From Elusimicrobiota bacterium (GTDB lineage Bacteria; Elusimicrobiota; Elusimicrobia; UBA1565; UBA9628), in assembly GCA_016194705.1 (NCBI GenBank), contig JACQAZ010000014.1:62001-126000 (forward strand): DNA of 64,000 nucleotides. Direction: 5' to 3'. The notes below the pieces were generated by a model. That model did no database searches and was not told the origin of the DNA. It saw only the letters and a program-made list of their open reading frames with translations. Shown piece after piece: positions 53,786 to 61,780 of the stretch. Position 1 is the stretch's first letter. Each line of letters starts with the position of its first letter. A program made the position numbers and the translations under genes.

Positions 53786-54346
53786 CTACCCCGAGAGTCC
53801 GGCGAGCTCCGCGTCGAGGAAAATGAGGATGGAGCACTCCGAGAACAGGTTCTGAGAGGAGAGCTTGATGAAGAAGGTGGCGGCGAGCCGGTCCTTGTCC
53901 TTGAAGCGCGCCAGGGCCGCGGTCAGCAGGTCGCGCTGGCTTGCGACCTGCATGTCCGGCGCGGAGATGATGATCGTGCGCTTCCACGCCGCCGCCAGAT
54001 GGCCGATCATCGGGTTGAGGAAGATGTTGGCGGCCTCGGCCAGGGCCTTGGACTCGCGCTTCTCCAGGCCCTCGACGCGGTCCTGATGGTCGCGCGTGAA
54101 GGCGGTGGTGACGAGATAGCCGCTCTTTCCGGTGAACAGCACGAGAAAGGTCGCACCGGGGATCGAGAAGTGCGATCCGTAATGGTCCTTGGCGATGCCG
54201 GCCAGCATGGCCTCGAACGGCGCCCCTTCCTCGACGCTGAGCTCGACCTTCTCGACCGCCCATTTGTTGTCGGTGAGGCCGCTGAGGCTTTCGGCGGACT
54301 TGGCCGCTCCGTCGGCGATCAGCTTGGCCAGGGCATCGCGGTTCAT
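53786..54346 (-). CDS. CheC/CheX-like protein
   Basis: 186 aa. Pattern of the CheX/CheC fold: ATFLVLFTGKSGYLVTTAF then ALAEAANIFLNPMIGHLAAA with the conserved E-x2-N type helix, and SECSILIFLDAELAGL at the end. It probably interacts with or dephosphorylates the receiver protein encoded just upstream (ATGA overlap). The C-terminal half of the fusion at 10196-11167 is similar, so the same two-part device exists both split and fused. Confidence 0.78.
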   Translation of the reverse strand: MNRDALAKLIADGAAKSAESLSGLTDNKWAVEKVELSVEEGAPFEAMLAGIAKDHYGSHFSIPGATFLVLFTGKSGYLVTTAFTRDHQDRVEGLEKRESKALAEAANIFLNPMIGHLAAAWKRTIIISAPDMQVASQRDLLTAALARFKDKDRLAATFFIKLSSQNLFSECSILIFLDAELAGLSG

Positions 54347-54708
54347 GGGCCGGCCGCCTTCGAGACCGCGGCCGAGAGGTCCGCGACGCTGAAGGGTTTC
54401 ATGAGAAACCCCGTCGCGCCGTCTTTCATGAGCTGGTCGTAGACTTCCTGCTGTGTGTTGGCCGAGACGATGACCACCTTGACCTTCTGGTCCACGCGCC
54501 GGACGGCCTTGAGCACGGCAAAGCCGTCCTCTTGGCCCATCGAGAGGTCCAAGGTGATGAGGTCGGGATTATAGGCTTCGAGGAGCTCCAGGGTCCGGGC
54601 CTGGTTCTCGGCCTCGCCGACGACGAGGTGGCCGGTCATGGTCAGGAAATCGGCGATCATCGTCCGCGTCACCGCGCTGTCGTCGACCACGAGGACTCTC
54701 AGACGCAT
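54343..54708 (-). CDS. Single-domain response regulator paired with CheX-like protein
   Basis: 121 aa. Receiver only: VVDDSAVTRTMIADFL, phospho-acceptor Asp in LITLDLSMGQEDG, Lys in LMKPFSVADL. The LDLSMGQEDG stretch matches LDLSLAHDDG of the receiver-CheC fusion, so the receivers are close paralogues. ATG 54708 is chosen because a full promoter (TTGCAA-17-TATACT) ends seven bases before it. Confidence 0.9.
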   Translation of the reverse strand: MRLRVLVVDDSAVTRTMIADFLTMTGHLVVGEAENQARTLELLEAYNPDLITLDLSMGQEDGFAVLKAVRRVDQKVKVVIVSANTQQEVYDQLMKDGATGFLMKPFSVADLSAAVSKAAGP

Positions 54709-54715
54709 GGGCCCC

Positions 54716-54744
54716 AGTATACCGGTAGAGGCGTCATTTTGCAA
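54716..54744 (-). promoter_or_regulatory. Promoter of the receiver-CheX pair
   Basis: Minus strand TTGCAA (54744-54739), 17-base spacer, TATACT (54721-54716), seven bases before ATG 54708; predicts a leaderless mRNA. Confidence 0.68.
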
Positions 54745-54769
54745 GCTCCGGCCGATGAAGGCCCAAAAG

Positions 54770-54778
54770 TGCTAGAAT
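54770..54778 (+). promoter_or_regulatory. Extended -10 promoter of tRNA-Leu
   Basis: TGC-TAGAAT (54770-54778) ends eight bases before the tRNA. The same hexamer and spacing seen before several protein genes here show where RNA synthesis starts. Confidence 0.55.
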
Positions 54779-54786
54779 CGCATCGC

Positions 54787-54871
54787 GCCGGCGTGGCGGA
54801 ACTGGCAGACGCAAGCGACTCAAAATCGCTCGGAGCTCAGCTCCGTGTGGGTTCGACTCCCTCCGCCGGCA
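54787..54871 (+). tRNA. tRNA-Leu (anticodon CAA)
   Basis: Class II tRNA of 85 nt. Acceptor stem GCCGGCG with CGCCGGC and discriminator A; D arm containing GGAACTGGCAGACGC; anticodon stem AGCGA/TCGCT around loop CTCAAAA (anticodon CAA, reads UUG); long variable arm CGGAGCTCAGCTCCG; T arm with GGTTCGACTCC. The terminal CCA is not encoded. Confidence 0.95.
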
Positions 54872-54884
54872 AACTTTGATCGAC

Positions 54885-55556
54885 ATGAAAGCGATCTTGG
54901 CGATGATGTCGTTGGGCCTTGCGTGCGTTTCTTGGGCGGCCGACCGCCCCGGTCCGCGCTGCCCCGACTCGAGCCGGCCGCATTTCTCGGGGCACCCGTT
55001 CGCGCCCTTCCTCTGCCCCGGCGCGCCCAATCCGCCGCTGCCGGGGCCCGGCGAGGGGCTCGTCACGGCCGCGACGGCGCCGACCAAGGACCCCGCCAAG
55101 ACGAGCTTCGAGCCGCTCATGGGCCGCTGGGACGGCTGGGCGGTCTACGGGATCAGCCGCTTCGAGGTCTTGGCCTCGGTCGAGAAAGGCAGGCACGGCA
55201 TCCTCGTCAAGTTCGCGGCCATGGACTACATCACCCACGCCAAGAACAAGTTCACGGCCGAGCTCAAGACCTCTTTTTGGCACTCCGACCGCTACAACGC
55301 CGTCGTCACGGAGGTCGACCTGCCCGAGTCGCCGCTCGATGGGCGAGCCTGGCTCGGCGGGGCGGCGCCTCCCGTGGCGCAGGGCCTCGACCGCGCCTTC
55401 GTGCTCGCCTATGACCATCTGGCCGCGCTGCACGAGGTGCGCTTCGTGCTCGACGGAGCCGACAAGATCCGCTACTCCTACCTCTACCGCCTCCCGGGAC
55501 AGCCGGCCGTCCAGATGGGAGGGACCTTGACGCGCTCCACGCGCGAACCGTTCTAG
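54885..55556 (+). CDS. Exported protein of unknown function, directly downstream of tRNA-Leu
   Basis: 223 aa. Signal peptide (AILAMMSLGLACVSWAA), then a Pro/Cys-rich stretch (residues 20-60) with two Cys pairs, and a beta-rich domain (GRWDGWAVYGISRFEVLASV, FTAELKTSFWHSDRYNAVVT, IRYSYLYRLPGQPAVQMGG) that looks lipocalin- or calycin-like in strand pattern only. The ATG is 13 bases after the tRNA 3' end, so the mRNA is probably made by cutting a tRNA-mRNA transcript. No Shine-Dalgarno. Confidence 0.75.
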   Translation: MKAILAMMSLGLACVSWAADRPGPRCPDSSRPHFSGHPFAPFLCPGAPNPPLPGPGEGLVTAATAPTKDPAKTSFEPLMGRWDGWAVYGISRFEVLASVEKGRHGILVKFAAMDYITHAKNKFTAELKTSFWHSDRYNAVVTEVDLPESPLDGRAWLGGAAPPVAQGLDRAFVLAYDHLAALHEVRFVLDGADKIRYSYLYRLPGQPAVQMGGTLTRSTREPF

Positions 55557-56330
55557 CTAGCGGGCCAGAGCCGAGGCGAAGACGAACTCGAAGCCATCGG
55601 CTTGAAGTTTCGGGACTTCCTCGATCAAGCACTCGTAGGTCCCGTGGAAGTAATGGTGGCCGATCGCAACGGAGTGTCCGTTCTTGCGCGCGAGCTTGGC
55701 GGCCGTGCGCAGGCAGCGGATGCAGACGGCCTTGTCCTTGGCGATCGCGTCGGCGAGGACCTTGAGGTCCTTGGCCTTCCTGCCCTTGGGCTCGTGGGTC
55801 CCATCGAGGAAAATGGAATTGACGGCCGCAGGGATCCCGGCCTTCCTAGCCTCGGCGTAGGCGACGGATTTGGGACCGACCCAGCTATCGAGGAAATAGA
55901 CGCCCTTGGGCTTGAGCAGCTTCATGAACTCGGCCATCAGCGGCGCATTTTTGGTGGCCTTGTAGGAGCGATGGTTGTTGAGACCCTTGGGGCCCAGGAT
56001 CTGATCGAAGGACTTCTCCAACAGCTTGCGCACCTTCCCGAGGTCCTCCTCGGAGGCCTTGTCCTTGGGCAGAGCGAGGCTCAGAAACGGATCGAAAGGG
56101 AAGTGGATGATCAACTCGTGGCCCGTCTCCTTGCTCCGCGCCGCGGCCTGCCTCGTCCGCGGGGATTCCGGCATCACGGCGAAGGTCACGGGCCAGGAGA
56201 GCTTCATCCAGTCCTCGTCGGGCTGGTCCTTCGGGTAGGTCAGGCCGAAGTCGTCGATGACGACCGCGAGCCGCGGCTTGGGCGTCTCGGCCGCGAATGA
56301 AAGCGAGACGCCCAGCAGGAAGGCGATCAC
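55557..56330 (-). CDS. Divergent polysaccharide deacetylase, YibQ-like
   Basis: 257 aa. Signal peptide (MIAFLLGVSLSFAA, start GTG 56330), then AVVIDDFGLTYPKDQ (the D-D pair after strand 1), HELIIHFPFDP (H-x-P-type), LNNHRSYKATKNAPLMAEFM and FLDSWVGPKSVAYAEARKAG, the order of motifs in the YibQ/DUF610 divergent polysaccharide deacetylases. In Escherichia coli YibQ sits with the periplasmic EnvC/amidase system; the true substrate is not settled. Probably periplasmic cell-wall-related. A GATAAT element ends five bases before GTG. Confidence 0.85.
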   Translation of the reverse strand: MIAFLLGVSLSFAAETPKPRLAVVIDDFGLTYPKDQPDEDWMKLSWPVTFAVMPESPRTRQAAARSKETGHELIIHFPFDPFLSLALPKDKASEEDLGKVRKLLEKSFDQILGPKGLNNHRSYKATKNAPLMAEFMKLLKPKGVYFLDSWVGPKSVAYAEARKAGIPAAVNSIFLDGTHEPKGRKAKDLKVLADAIAKDKAVCIRCLRTAAKLARKNGHSVAIGHHYFHGTYECLIEEVPKLQADGFEFVFASALAR

Positions 56331-56355
56331 GCCTCATTATCGCAATTCGGGATTC

Positions 56356-58017
56356 CTAATGCACCTCGTGGGCCTCGAGGGCCCGGCGGCCCAACAGCCA
56401 AGGGACGGCAAAAGCCAGCGCGTTGAGGATGAGCCAGGCCGCCGCGCACAGGGCGACGGGCGGCCAGTCCCAAGCGTGCAGCTTGCCGAAGCGCTCGTCG
56501 AAGTGCATCTTCATCGGCCAAGAGAGCACCGTGATGTTGGCCCCGATGTAGAACAGGCAGGCCGCCATATAGACGAAGCCGCCGACGGAGGACTCGATCT
56601 GGTGGATGTTCTCGACCGTGAACATCGGGAACAAAGCCCCGAAGCCCACGCCCATGAAGCAGAGCGCCCAGGTGATCACGAGCAGGCTCGCCAGGCTGAT
56701 CCAGGATGTGAACGCGTCGGCGCGCAGCAAATGGTTTGCCGCGGCGCCCAGCGTCAGCGCGATGGCCGTCATCGGGATCAGAGAGAAGACGAGTTTCTGG
56801 CGCATGATCTCGCGCGCAGTGACCGGAGCCGCGGCCAGCACCCACCAGCTTTTGCCCTCGAGGCTGATCGAGGGATAGGTGAAGCGCAGGCCCAGCGCCG
56901 CGATCACGAAGCCCGCCGTGCCGATGTTGAGAAACGAGATCAGGCTGCGCAGGTCCGGGCTGTCCATCGGCAGGCGCTGGATGCTGAAGAGGTACACGAA
57001 GATGAGGCCGAGGATCAGCAGGATCTGCGACCAGTGCTTGACGTCCCGGAAGAACGCGGTGCGCTCCCTCAAGAAAAGCACGGCGGGCGCGCCGGAGAGC
57101 CAGCCTTGCTCGGGGAGCCTCTCGATCGTGGTGAGGCGGCGGCGCATCGGCCCCTCTTGAGCGCCGCTGTAGCCGCGGAAGTAGAGCCGGCCCGCGAGCC
57201 ACACCAAGGCCCCGTAAAGGATCGCCGCCGCGACGCACAGCAGCGCCGAATAGCGCATGAAGTCCGTCGGGCGCCCGGCCGCCAGCGAGGTCAGGGCCTT
57301 GGTGATCCACCAGGAAGGCAGGTACGGCGCCGTCGGCGACTGCAGGAAATTGAGATAGTCCGCGACCACGCGCAGAGCGTCGGGCCGGATCAGGCGCTCG
57401 GGCTGCGAGAAGCGGATCAGGCCGTAGACCATGGTCATCGAGAGGCTCGAGAGCACCCAAATCACGTCCCTCGTCCGGGACGAGGGGAAAAGATAGAGAA
57501 CGACGACCGTGAAGGCGACGCCGACGGAGGCCGCGATCAGCAGGAAAGGGATCATGAGCGCCGTGAACGCCGCGAAGAACCCCCAGCCCAGGTCGTTGAC
57601 CTTCATCATCGCCAAGACGAAAGGGACCAGGATGAGTCCGATCATCCAGGACGAGAAGAAGATGCTCTCGAGCGACTTGTCTATGAAGATGATCTTAAGA
57701 TCGAGCGGGGCCTTCATGAGGAACTTAAGGTCGTAGGAATAGTAAAGCGTCGAGAGCGAGGTCAGCAGGCTCGAGATGACCACCATGCCCAGCGTGGTGA
57801 GCATCAGCATCGAGGTCAGCTTCCACAAGAGCAGATTGCCGATCAGCGGCACGGTGGCCAAGTACGCGAGCAGGCGCAGGAAGCCGCAGTAAAGTCCGTA
57901 GAGCAAGCCCAGCCCCGCCAGGCCGAAAGCGGTGTCGCGCGCCCGTTCGTAGCTGGTCAGCGAACTGATCCGGTTGCGCAGCGAACGGACCCGCCGCCAG
58001 ATCAAGAGCCTGAGCAT
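56356..58017 (-). CDS. ABC-type exporter permease
   Basis: 553 aa with about twelve membrane segments (for example LSMTMVYGLIRF and FVIAALGLRFTYPSISLEGK). The central segment SISLEGKSWWVLAAAPV is the signature of the large ABC-2-like permeases of the YhaP/DUF-type (conserved S-x-EG-x-W-W-L-x-x-x-P). The start ATG overlaps the ATPase gene's TGA by one base. Works with that ATPase to export an unknown substrate. Confidence 0.82.
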   Translation of the reverse strand: MLRLLIWRRVRSLRNRISSLTSYERARDTAFGLAGLGLLYGLYCGFLRLLAYLATVPLIGNLLLWKLTSMLMLTTLGMVVISSLLTSLSTLYYSYDLKFLMKAPLDLKIIFIDKSLESIFFSSWMIGLILVPFVLAMMKVNDLGWGFFAAFTALMIPFLLIAASVGVAFTVVVLYLFPSSRTRDVIWVLSSLSMTMVYGLIRFSQPERLIRPDALRVVADYLNFLQSPTAPYLPSWWITKALTSLAAGRPTDFMRYSALLCVAAAILYGALVWLAGRLYFRGYSGAQEGPMRRRLTTIERLPEQGWLSGAPAVLFLRERTAFFRDVKHWSQILLILGLIFVYLFSIQRLPMDSPDLRSLISFLNIGTAGFVIAALGLRFTYPSISLEGKSWWVLAAAPVTAREIMRQKLVFSLIPMTAIALTLGAAANHLLRADAFTSWISLASLLVITWALCFMGVGFGALFPMFTVENIHQIESSVGGFVYMAACLFYIGANITVLSWPMKMHFDERFGKLHAWDWPPVALCAAAWLILNALAFAVPWLLGRRALEAHEVH

Positions 58018-58769
58018 CAGAGGTGCTTGAGCAGGCCGGCGTACTCCTGGCCGCCGGTCAGGCTCAGGAAGACGTCCTCGAGTCCGGAACTCCCATTTTG
58101 GGACTTTGACCTCAACTCTTCCAGGGTGCCCAGCGCGACCAGCTCGCCGCGGATCATGATGCCGATGCGGTCGCAGAGCTTCTCGGCGATCTCGAGGATG
58201 TGGGTGCACATGAAGATGCAGGTGCCGCGCTTCTTAAGCGTCAGCAGGATCTCCTTGGCCATGCGCCCGCTCTTGGGATCCAAGCCCACCATGGGCTCGT
58301 CGAGGACCAGCACCTTGGGCTCGTGCAGCAGGATCCCGCACAGCACGAGCTTCTGGCGCATGCCGTGCGAGTAGGACTCCACGAGCTCGCCGCTCCAATC
58401 GGAGAGCTCGAACATCTCCAGAAGCTCGGGGATGCGCTTTTTTTGCGCGTCGAGCGCCACGCCGTAGAGCTCGCCGATGAAGCGCAGGTACTCGGCTCCT
58501 GTGAGCTTCGGGTAGACGAAGGGCTCGTCGGGCACCAGACCAATCAGGCGCTTCGCCGCTAACGCCTGAGACGCGATGTCGAAGCCGCAGACCGTGATCG
58601 TGCCGGCCGTGGGCTTGAGCAGGCCCGTGATGAGCTTGACGGTCGTCGTCTTGCCCGCTCCGTTTGGCCCGAGGAAGCCGAAGATCTCGCCGGGCTTGAC
58701 GGTGAGGTCCAGGTCTTTGACCGCGGCGAGGTCGCCGAACTTTTTGAAGAGGCCCCGGATCTCTATCAC
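58017..58769 (-). CDS. ABC transporter ATPase
   Basis: 250 aa. Walker A GPNGAGKTTT, Q-loop region LVPDEPFVYPKLTG (D in place of Gln, as in many ABC-2 exporters), signature YSHGMRQKLVLC, Walker B VLVLDEPMVGLDP and His switch CTHILEIAE. Drives the permease encoded just downstream. Start GTG 58769 is preferred: a consensus TATAAT ends seven bases before it, and upstream extension would read through the promoter. Confidence 0.93.
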   Translation of the reverse strand: MIEIRGLFKKFGDLAAVKDLDLTVKPGEIFGFLGPNGAGKTTTVKLITGLLKPTAGTITVCGFDIASQALAAKRLIGLVPDEPFVYPKLTGAEYLRFIGELYGVALDAQKKRIPELLEMFELSDWSGELVESYSHGMRQKLVLCGILLHEPKVLVLDEPMVGLDPKSGRMAKEILLTLKKRGTCIFMCTHILEIAEKLCDRIGIMIRGELVALGTLEELRSKSQNGSSGLEDVFLSLTGGQEYAGLLKHL

Positions 58770-58776
58770 GTATCCA

Positions 58777-58782
58777 ATTATA
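58777..58782 (-). promoter_or_regulatory. -10 element of the ABC exporter operon
   Basis: TATAAT on the minus strand (58782-58777), seven bases before GTG 58769. It overlaps the stop codon of the TumA gene. Confidence 0.6.
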
Positions 58783-59152
58783 CACCGATCCAAAGGCTGA
58801 TGGCGTCGTAGCCGACGCTCGGCTGGACCGCTCCGCGCGGGGAGGACTTCTGCTTGGCCATGCTCACGAGCCCATGACGGCGCAGCAGCTTGATGTCCTT
58901 CGACACGGCGGGGAAACTGCGCCGCGCCATCTTCGCCAATTGATAGATGCTGGAGGGATTCTTCTCCTTGATCATGCGGAGCAAGGCCAAGCGCTTGGGG
59001 GTCAGGAATTCCCGCATCACTTCGAGGCTCGTGAAATAGACGGCGTTCCTGGGCCCATCGTAGGGCAGCCCCCTTCGAGCCGCCTCGAAAGCTTCAATAA
59101 ACTCTCTATCGGCTTCTTCACTGCTCTTGATGCCGAACTCCATGACTTTCAT
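58778..59152 (-). CDS. HTH-type antitoxin, TumA-like (HVO_A0114 family)
   Basis: 124 aa. A helical N-terminus (EADREFIEAFEAARRG), then a winged-helix domain: FLTPKRLALLRMIKEKNPSS, IYQLAKMARRSFPAVSKDIK with recognition helix, and LLRRHGLVSMAKQK wing. This matches the HVO_A0114/TumA antitoxins that bind their own promoter. ATG 59152 overlaps the toxin gene's TGA (ATGA), the order toxin then antitoxin. Confidence 0.85.
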   Translation of the reverse strand: MKVMEFGIKSSEEADREFIEAFEAARRGLPYDGPRNAVYFTSLEVMREFLTPKRLALLRMIKEKNPSSIYQLAKMARRSFPAVSKDIKLLRRHGLVSMAKQKSSPRGAVQPSVGYDAISLWIGV

Positions 59153-59448
59153 GCCCGCTTCTCCCTGTTTTTTCTCCACGCATCGACGTCCGCCCAAAAA
59201 TCACCCAACAGCTTGGCAATTCCACGGAAATCATACGGACTCTCTTTATCGCCGATGTGTTTGTGGTGTCCCTTGGGATAATGGTTGTCATATAGAACCG
59301 ACGGAGTTCTCTCTCCCGCCGCGATGAACGCCACCCTGTACCGCACGCCTTCAGGATGCCTCTGGTTCCTAGGAACACGCCACGCAACAAGATGCCCGAT
59401 GCCGTCCCTGAGCGCCCGCCTCTGTCTCAACAGAAGCTTGGCGGACAT
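59149..59448 (-). CDS. Toxin of the TumE (DUF6516) family
   Basis: 99 aa. Family pattern: RYRVAFIAAGERTPSVLYDN, then the HHKH motif in YPKGHHKHIGDKESPYDF, followed by LLGDFWADVDAWR. TumE toxins are paired with TumA-type antitoxins; the His-rich loop is probably the active site. ATG 59448 gives the normal family start; an upstream frame extension lies in the promoter. Confidence 0.87.
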   Translation of the reverse strand: MSAKLLLRQRRALRDGIGHLVAWRVPRNQRHPEGVRYRVAFIAAGERTPSVLYDNHYPKGHHKHIGDKESPYDFRGIAKLLGDFWADVDAWRKNREKRA

Positions 59449-59472
59449 ATATGACTTCCTATCACATATATT
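59446..59472. promoter_or_regulatory. Candidate operator of the TumE-TumA module
   Basis: Imperfect inverted repeat between the -10 and the ATG: ATATATGTGA on one side, TCATATAT on the other, around TAGGAAG. Position over the transcription start suits autorepression by the antitoxin. A second inverted repeat, ATACCC/GGGTAT (59496-59513), overlaps the -35. Confidence 0.5.
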
Positions 59473-59496
59473 AACCGGGAATTGGTCATTCGTCAA
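59468..59496 (-). promoter_or_regulatory. Promoter of the TumE-TumA module
   Basis: Minus strand TTGACG (59496-59491), 17-base spacer, TAATAT (59473-59468); predicted RNA start near 59461, 13 bases before ATG 59448. Confidence 0.62.
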
Positions 59497-59575
59497 TACC
59501 CCCTGAAGGGTATACGATTGACCCCCCTATTTTGTTCCCGGTCTCGACGGAGGAAGGGCTAGCCGGCTCACGCTT

Positions 59576-61384
59576 TCAATGCTTGCGCGATGAGGCGGGC
59601 CGTCGCCGGGCCGGGGCGGCCAGCGGAAGCAAGACGCGGAACAAGGCCCCGTGTCCCCGCGCGCTGTCGACCTCGATGCGCCCCCCCTGCTTGTCGACGA
59701 TCTCGTGGACCAGGGCCAGGCCCAGCCCCGTCCCCTTGCCGACGCCCTTGGTCGTGAAGAAGGGCTCGAAGATGCGGTCGCGGATCTCCGGCGGGACGCC
59801 CGGGCCCGTGTCGGCGACCTCGAGCACCGCGAGCCCTCCCTCGCGGCGCGTGCGCAAAGTCAAGGTCCCGCCGCCGGGCATCGCGTCCAGCGCGTTGCCG
59901 CAGAGGTTGAGGACCACCTGCTGCACGCCGACGCGGTCGGCGTGCACGTTCTGCGCCGGGCCGATCTCCTTCTCGAGGCGCACCCCGTTGAGCCGCGCCT
60001 GGGCCTCGACCATCGCCAGGCTGCGGCGCACGGCCTCGTTGAGGTCGAAGGTCTCCTGGTACTTCGCGTCGCGGCGCGAGAACATCAGCAGGTTTTGGAC
60101 CAGGTCCTTGCAGCGGATGGCTTCCTCCTCGATCGCTCTCAACGGCTCGGATAGAGGATGAGATTTTTTGAATCTGCGCGCCACGGCCTGGGCGAAGACG
60201 AGGATGCTGCCCAAGGGGTTGTTGATCTCGTGGGCGATGCCGGCGGCGAGCTGGCCCACGGCGGAGAGCTTTTGCGACTGATGGAGATCGCGCTCGCGGC
60301 TTCTGAGCGCGTCTTGGCTGCGCTTGAGCTCGGTGATGTCGCGGGCGGCCCAAATCGCGCCAGTGACCGCGCCCTCGCCCGCGCGCAGCTCGGAGGCCGA
60401 GAGAAGCACCGCCACCTTGGCGCCCGACTTGGCCACGAGGCTCGTCTCGCGGTTGACGATGCGCAGGCCGCTCCCGACGGCCGCAACCCGGTCCTCGGCT
60501 GAAAAAAGCTTCGAGAGCGGTTCCCCGGTGAGCTCCTGCGGCGCGTACCCCAATAGCCGCAGGGCCGCCGGGTTGACCAGCCGCAAGCGGCCCTCGGAAT
60601 CCGTCACGAAGAGCGCGTCGAGCATTCCGGCCATGATCTCGCCGAGGAAGTTCATAGACACCGTGGTGCGGGCCAGTTCGCGGCTCATCTGGTTGAAGCG
60701 CTCGGCGAGGCCGCCGACGTCGTCGTCGGTCTCGACCGGGACCTGGGCGCCGTACTCCCCGCGCCCGATCCGGTCCACGCCCAAGGTCAGCGCCCGGACC
60801 GGCGCGAGTATGCGCCGCATGATCAGCAGCAGCAGGACCAGCCCCATGCCTCCGGCGGCGCCCGCGAAGGTGAGCACGCGGCGCAGGATGTCTTTCTCCG
60901 TGTCGAGGACCTCGCGCATGGAATATCCAAGAAGCAGGCCCCCCCGGCGCAGAACGCCCCCGTTTGGCAGCGCGTCGGAGACCGGGAGCACGAGCTCGAG
61001 CAGCGGCCGCGCTCCCTCCGACTCGCGAGTCAGGGGGCGCTGGGCCCGGACCGCCAGGCGATGGAAGGGGTCCTGCGCTCCGCGCGCCGGCGCGGCCGAG
61101 CCCGCCGACGCCACGACTCGTCCCTCCAAGTCCAAGGCCGCGGCGTACTCCGCGCCGAAGCCGGCGAGGCAGCTCTGAAGGTACACCCGCAGCAAGGAAT
61201 CGCTCTCCGAGGCCAAACCCACGCTGATCGAGGCCGTCGCATCCGCCGCGCCGGCGCGCGCCGGCGTCTGGAGATTGCGCGCCAAGACGTCGTGGACCGC
61301 CTTGCGCGCGGCGAACGCCGTCGTCAGCGCCAGAGCGGCGCTGGCCAGCAGAAACAGGGCGAGCAGCTTGGCGTGGAGCTTCAT
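59576..61384 (-). CDS. Membrane sensor histidine kinase (sensor, HAMP, PAS, HisKA, HATPase)
   Basis: 602 aa. Membrane segments at residues 8-25 and about 190-210 (GGMGLVLLLLIMRRI) enclose a Cache-like sensor. HAMP (LGVDRIGRGEYGAQVPVETD), PAS (ALFVTDSEGRLRLVNPAALR), then HisKA with H-box AVGQLAAGIAHEINNPL and ATPase with N box NLCGNALDAM, G1 DTGPGVP and G2 GTGLGLALVHEI. It is the class used in NtrB-like and AtoS-like systems. It follows its likely partner regulator by six bases. Confidence 0.92.
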   Translation of the reverse strand: MKLHAKLLALFLLASAALALTTAFAARKAVHDVLARNLQTPARAGAADATASISVGLASESDSLLRVYLQSCLAGFGAEYAAALDLEGRVVASAGSAAPARGAQDPFHRLAVRAQRPLTRESEGARPLLELVLPVSDALPNGGVLRRGGLLLGYSMREVLDTEKDILRRVLTFAGAAGGMGLVLLLLIMRRILAPVRALTLGVDRIGRGEYGAQVPVETDDDVGGLAERFNQMSRELARTTVSMNFLGEIMAGMLDALFVTDSEGRLRLVNPAALRLLGYAPQELTGEPLSKLFSAEDRVAAVGSGLRIVNRETSLVAKSGAKVAVLLSASELRAGEGAVTGAIWAARDITELKRSQDALRSRERDLHQSQKLSAVGQLAAGIAHEINNPLGSILVFAQAVARRFKKSHPLSEPLRAIEEEAIRCKDLVQNLLMFSRRDAKYQETFDLNEAVRRSLAMVEAQARLNGVRLEKEIGPAQNVHADRVGVQQVVLNLCGNALDAMPGGGTLTLRTRREGGLAVLEVADTGPGVPPEIRDRIFEPFFTTKGVGKGTGLGLALVHEIVDKQGGRIEVDSARGHGALFRVLLPLAAPARRRPASSRKH

Positions 61385-61390
61385 GGGCCT

Positions 61391-61759
61391 TCAGGCGCGG
61401 CGGCGTCCCAGAGCCCTGTCGAGCACGTCGATGAGGTCTTGGAGCTCGTAGGGCTTGGTGAGATAGTGGCAGGCGCCGAGCCTCATGGACTTGAGCGCGG
61501 TCTCCGAGGTGCCGAAGCCGGTGGCCATCACGACCTCGAGCCAGGGCTGCTCCTTGCGCAGCGTCCGCAGGGTCTCGATGCCGTCCATGCCGGGCATCAT
61601 GATGTCGCAGACCGCCGCGTCGAAGCGGGCCTTTCGAGCGAGCTCGAGGGCCTCCTTCCCGCTGGCCGCGGCTTCCACCTTGAAGCCGCGCTCCCCGAGC
61701 GCGAAGAGCAGGCTGCTGCGCTGGTTCTTGTCGTCGTCGATGACGAGGATGCTCGCCAC
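61391..61759 (-). CDS. Single-domain response regulator
   Basis: 122 aa. ILVIDDDKNQRSSLL, phospho-acceptor Asp in AAVCDIMMPGMDG, Thr in VMATGFGT, Lys in LTKPYELQDL. Start GTG 61759 has AGGGAGGA six bases upstream, one of the few strong Shine-Dalgarno sites here. No output domain, although such regulators often act with AtoC-like partners elsewhere. Shares its promoter with the kinase. Confidence 0.9.
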   Translation of the reverse strand: MASILVIDDDKNQRSSLLFALGERGFKVEAAASGKEALELARKARFDAAVCDIMMPGMDGIETLRTLRKEQPWLEVVMATGFGTSETALKSMRLGACHYLTKPYELQDLIDVLDRALGRRRA

Positions 61760-61780
61760 GGCTCGTCCTCCCTGAGGGGC

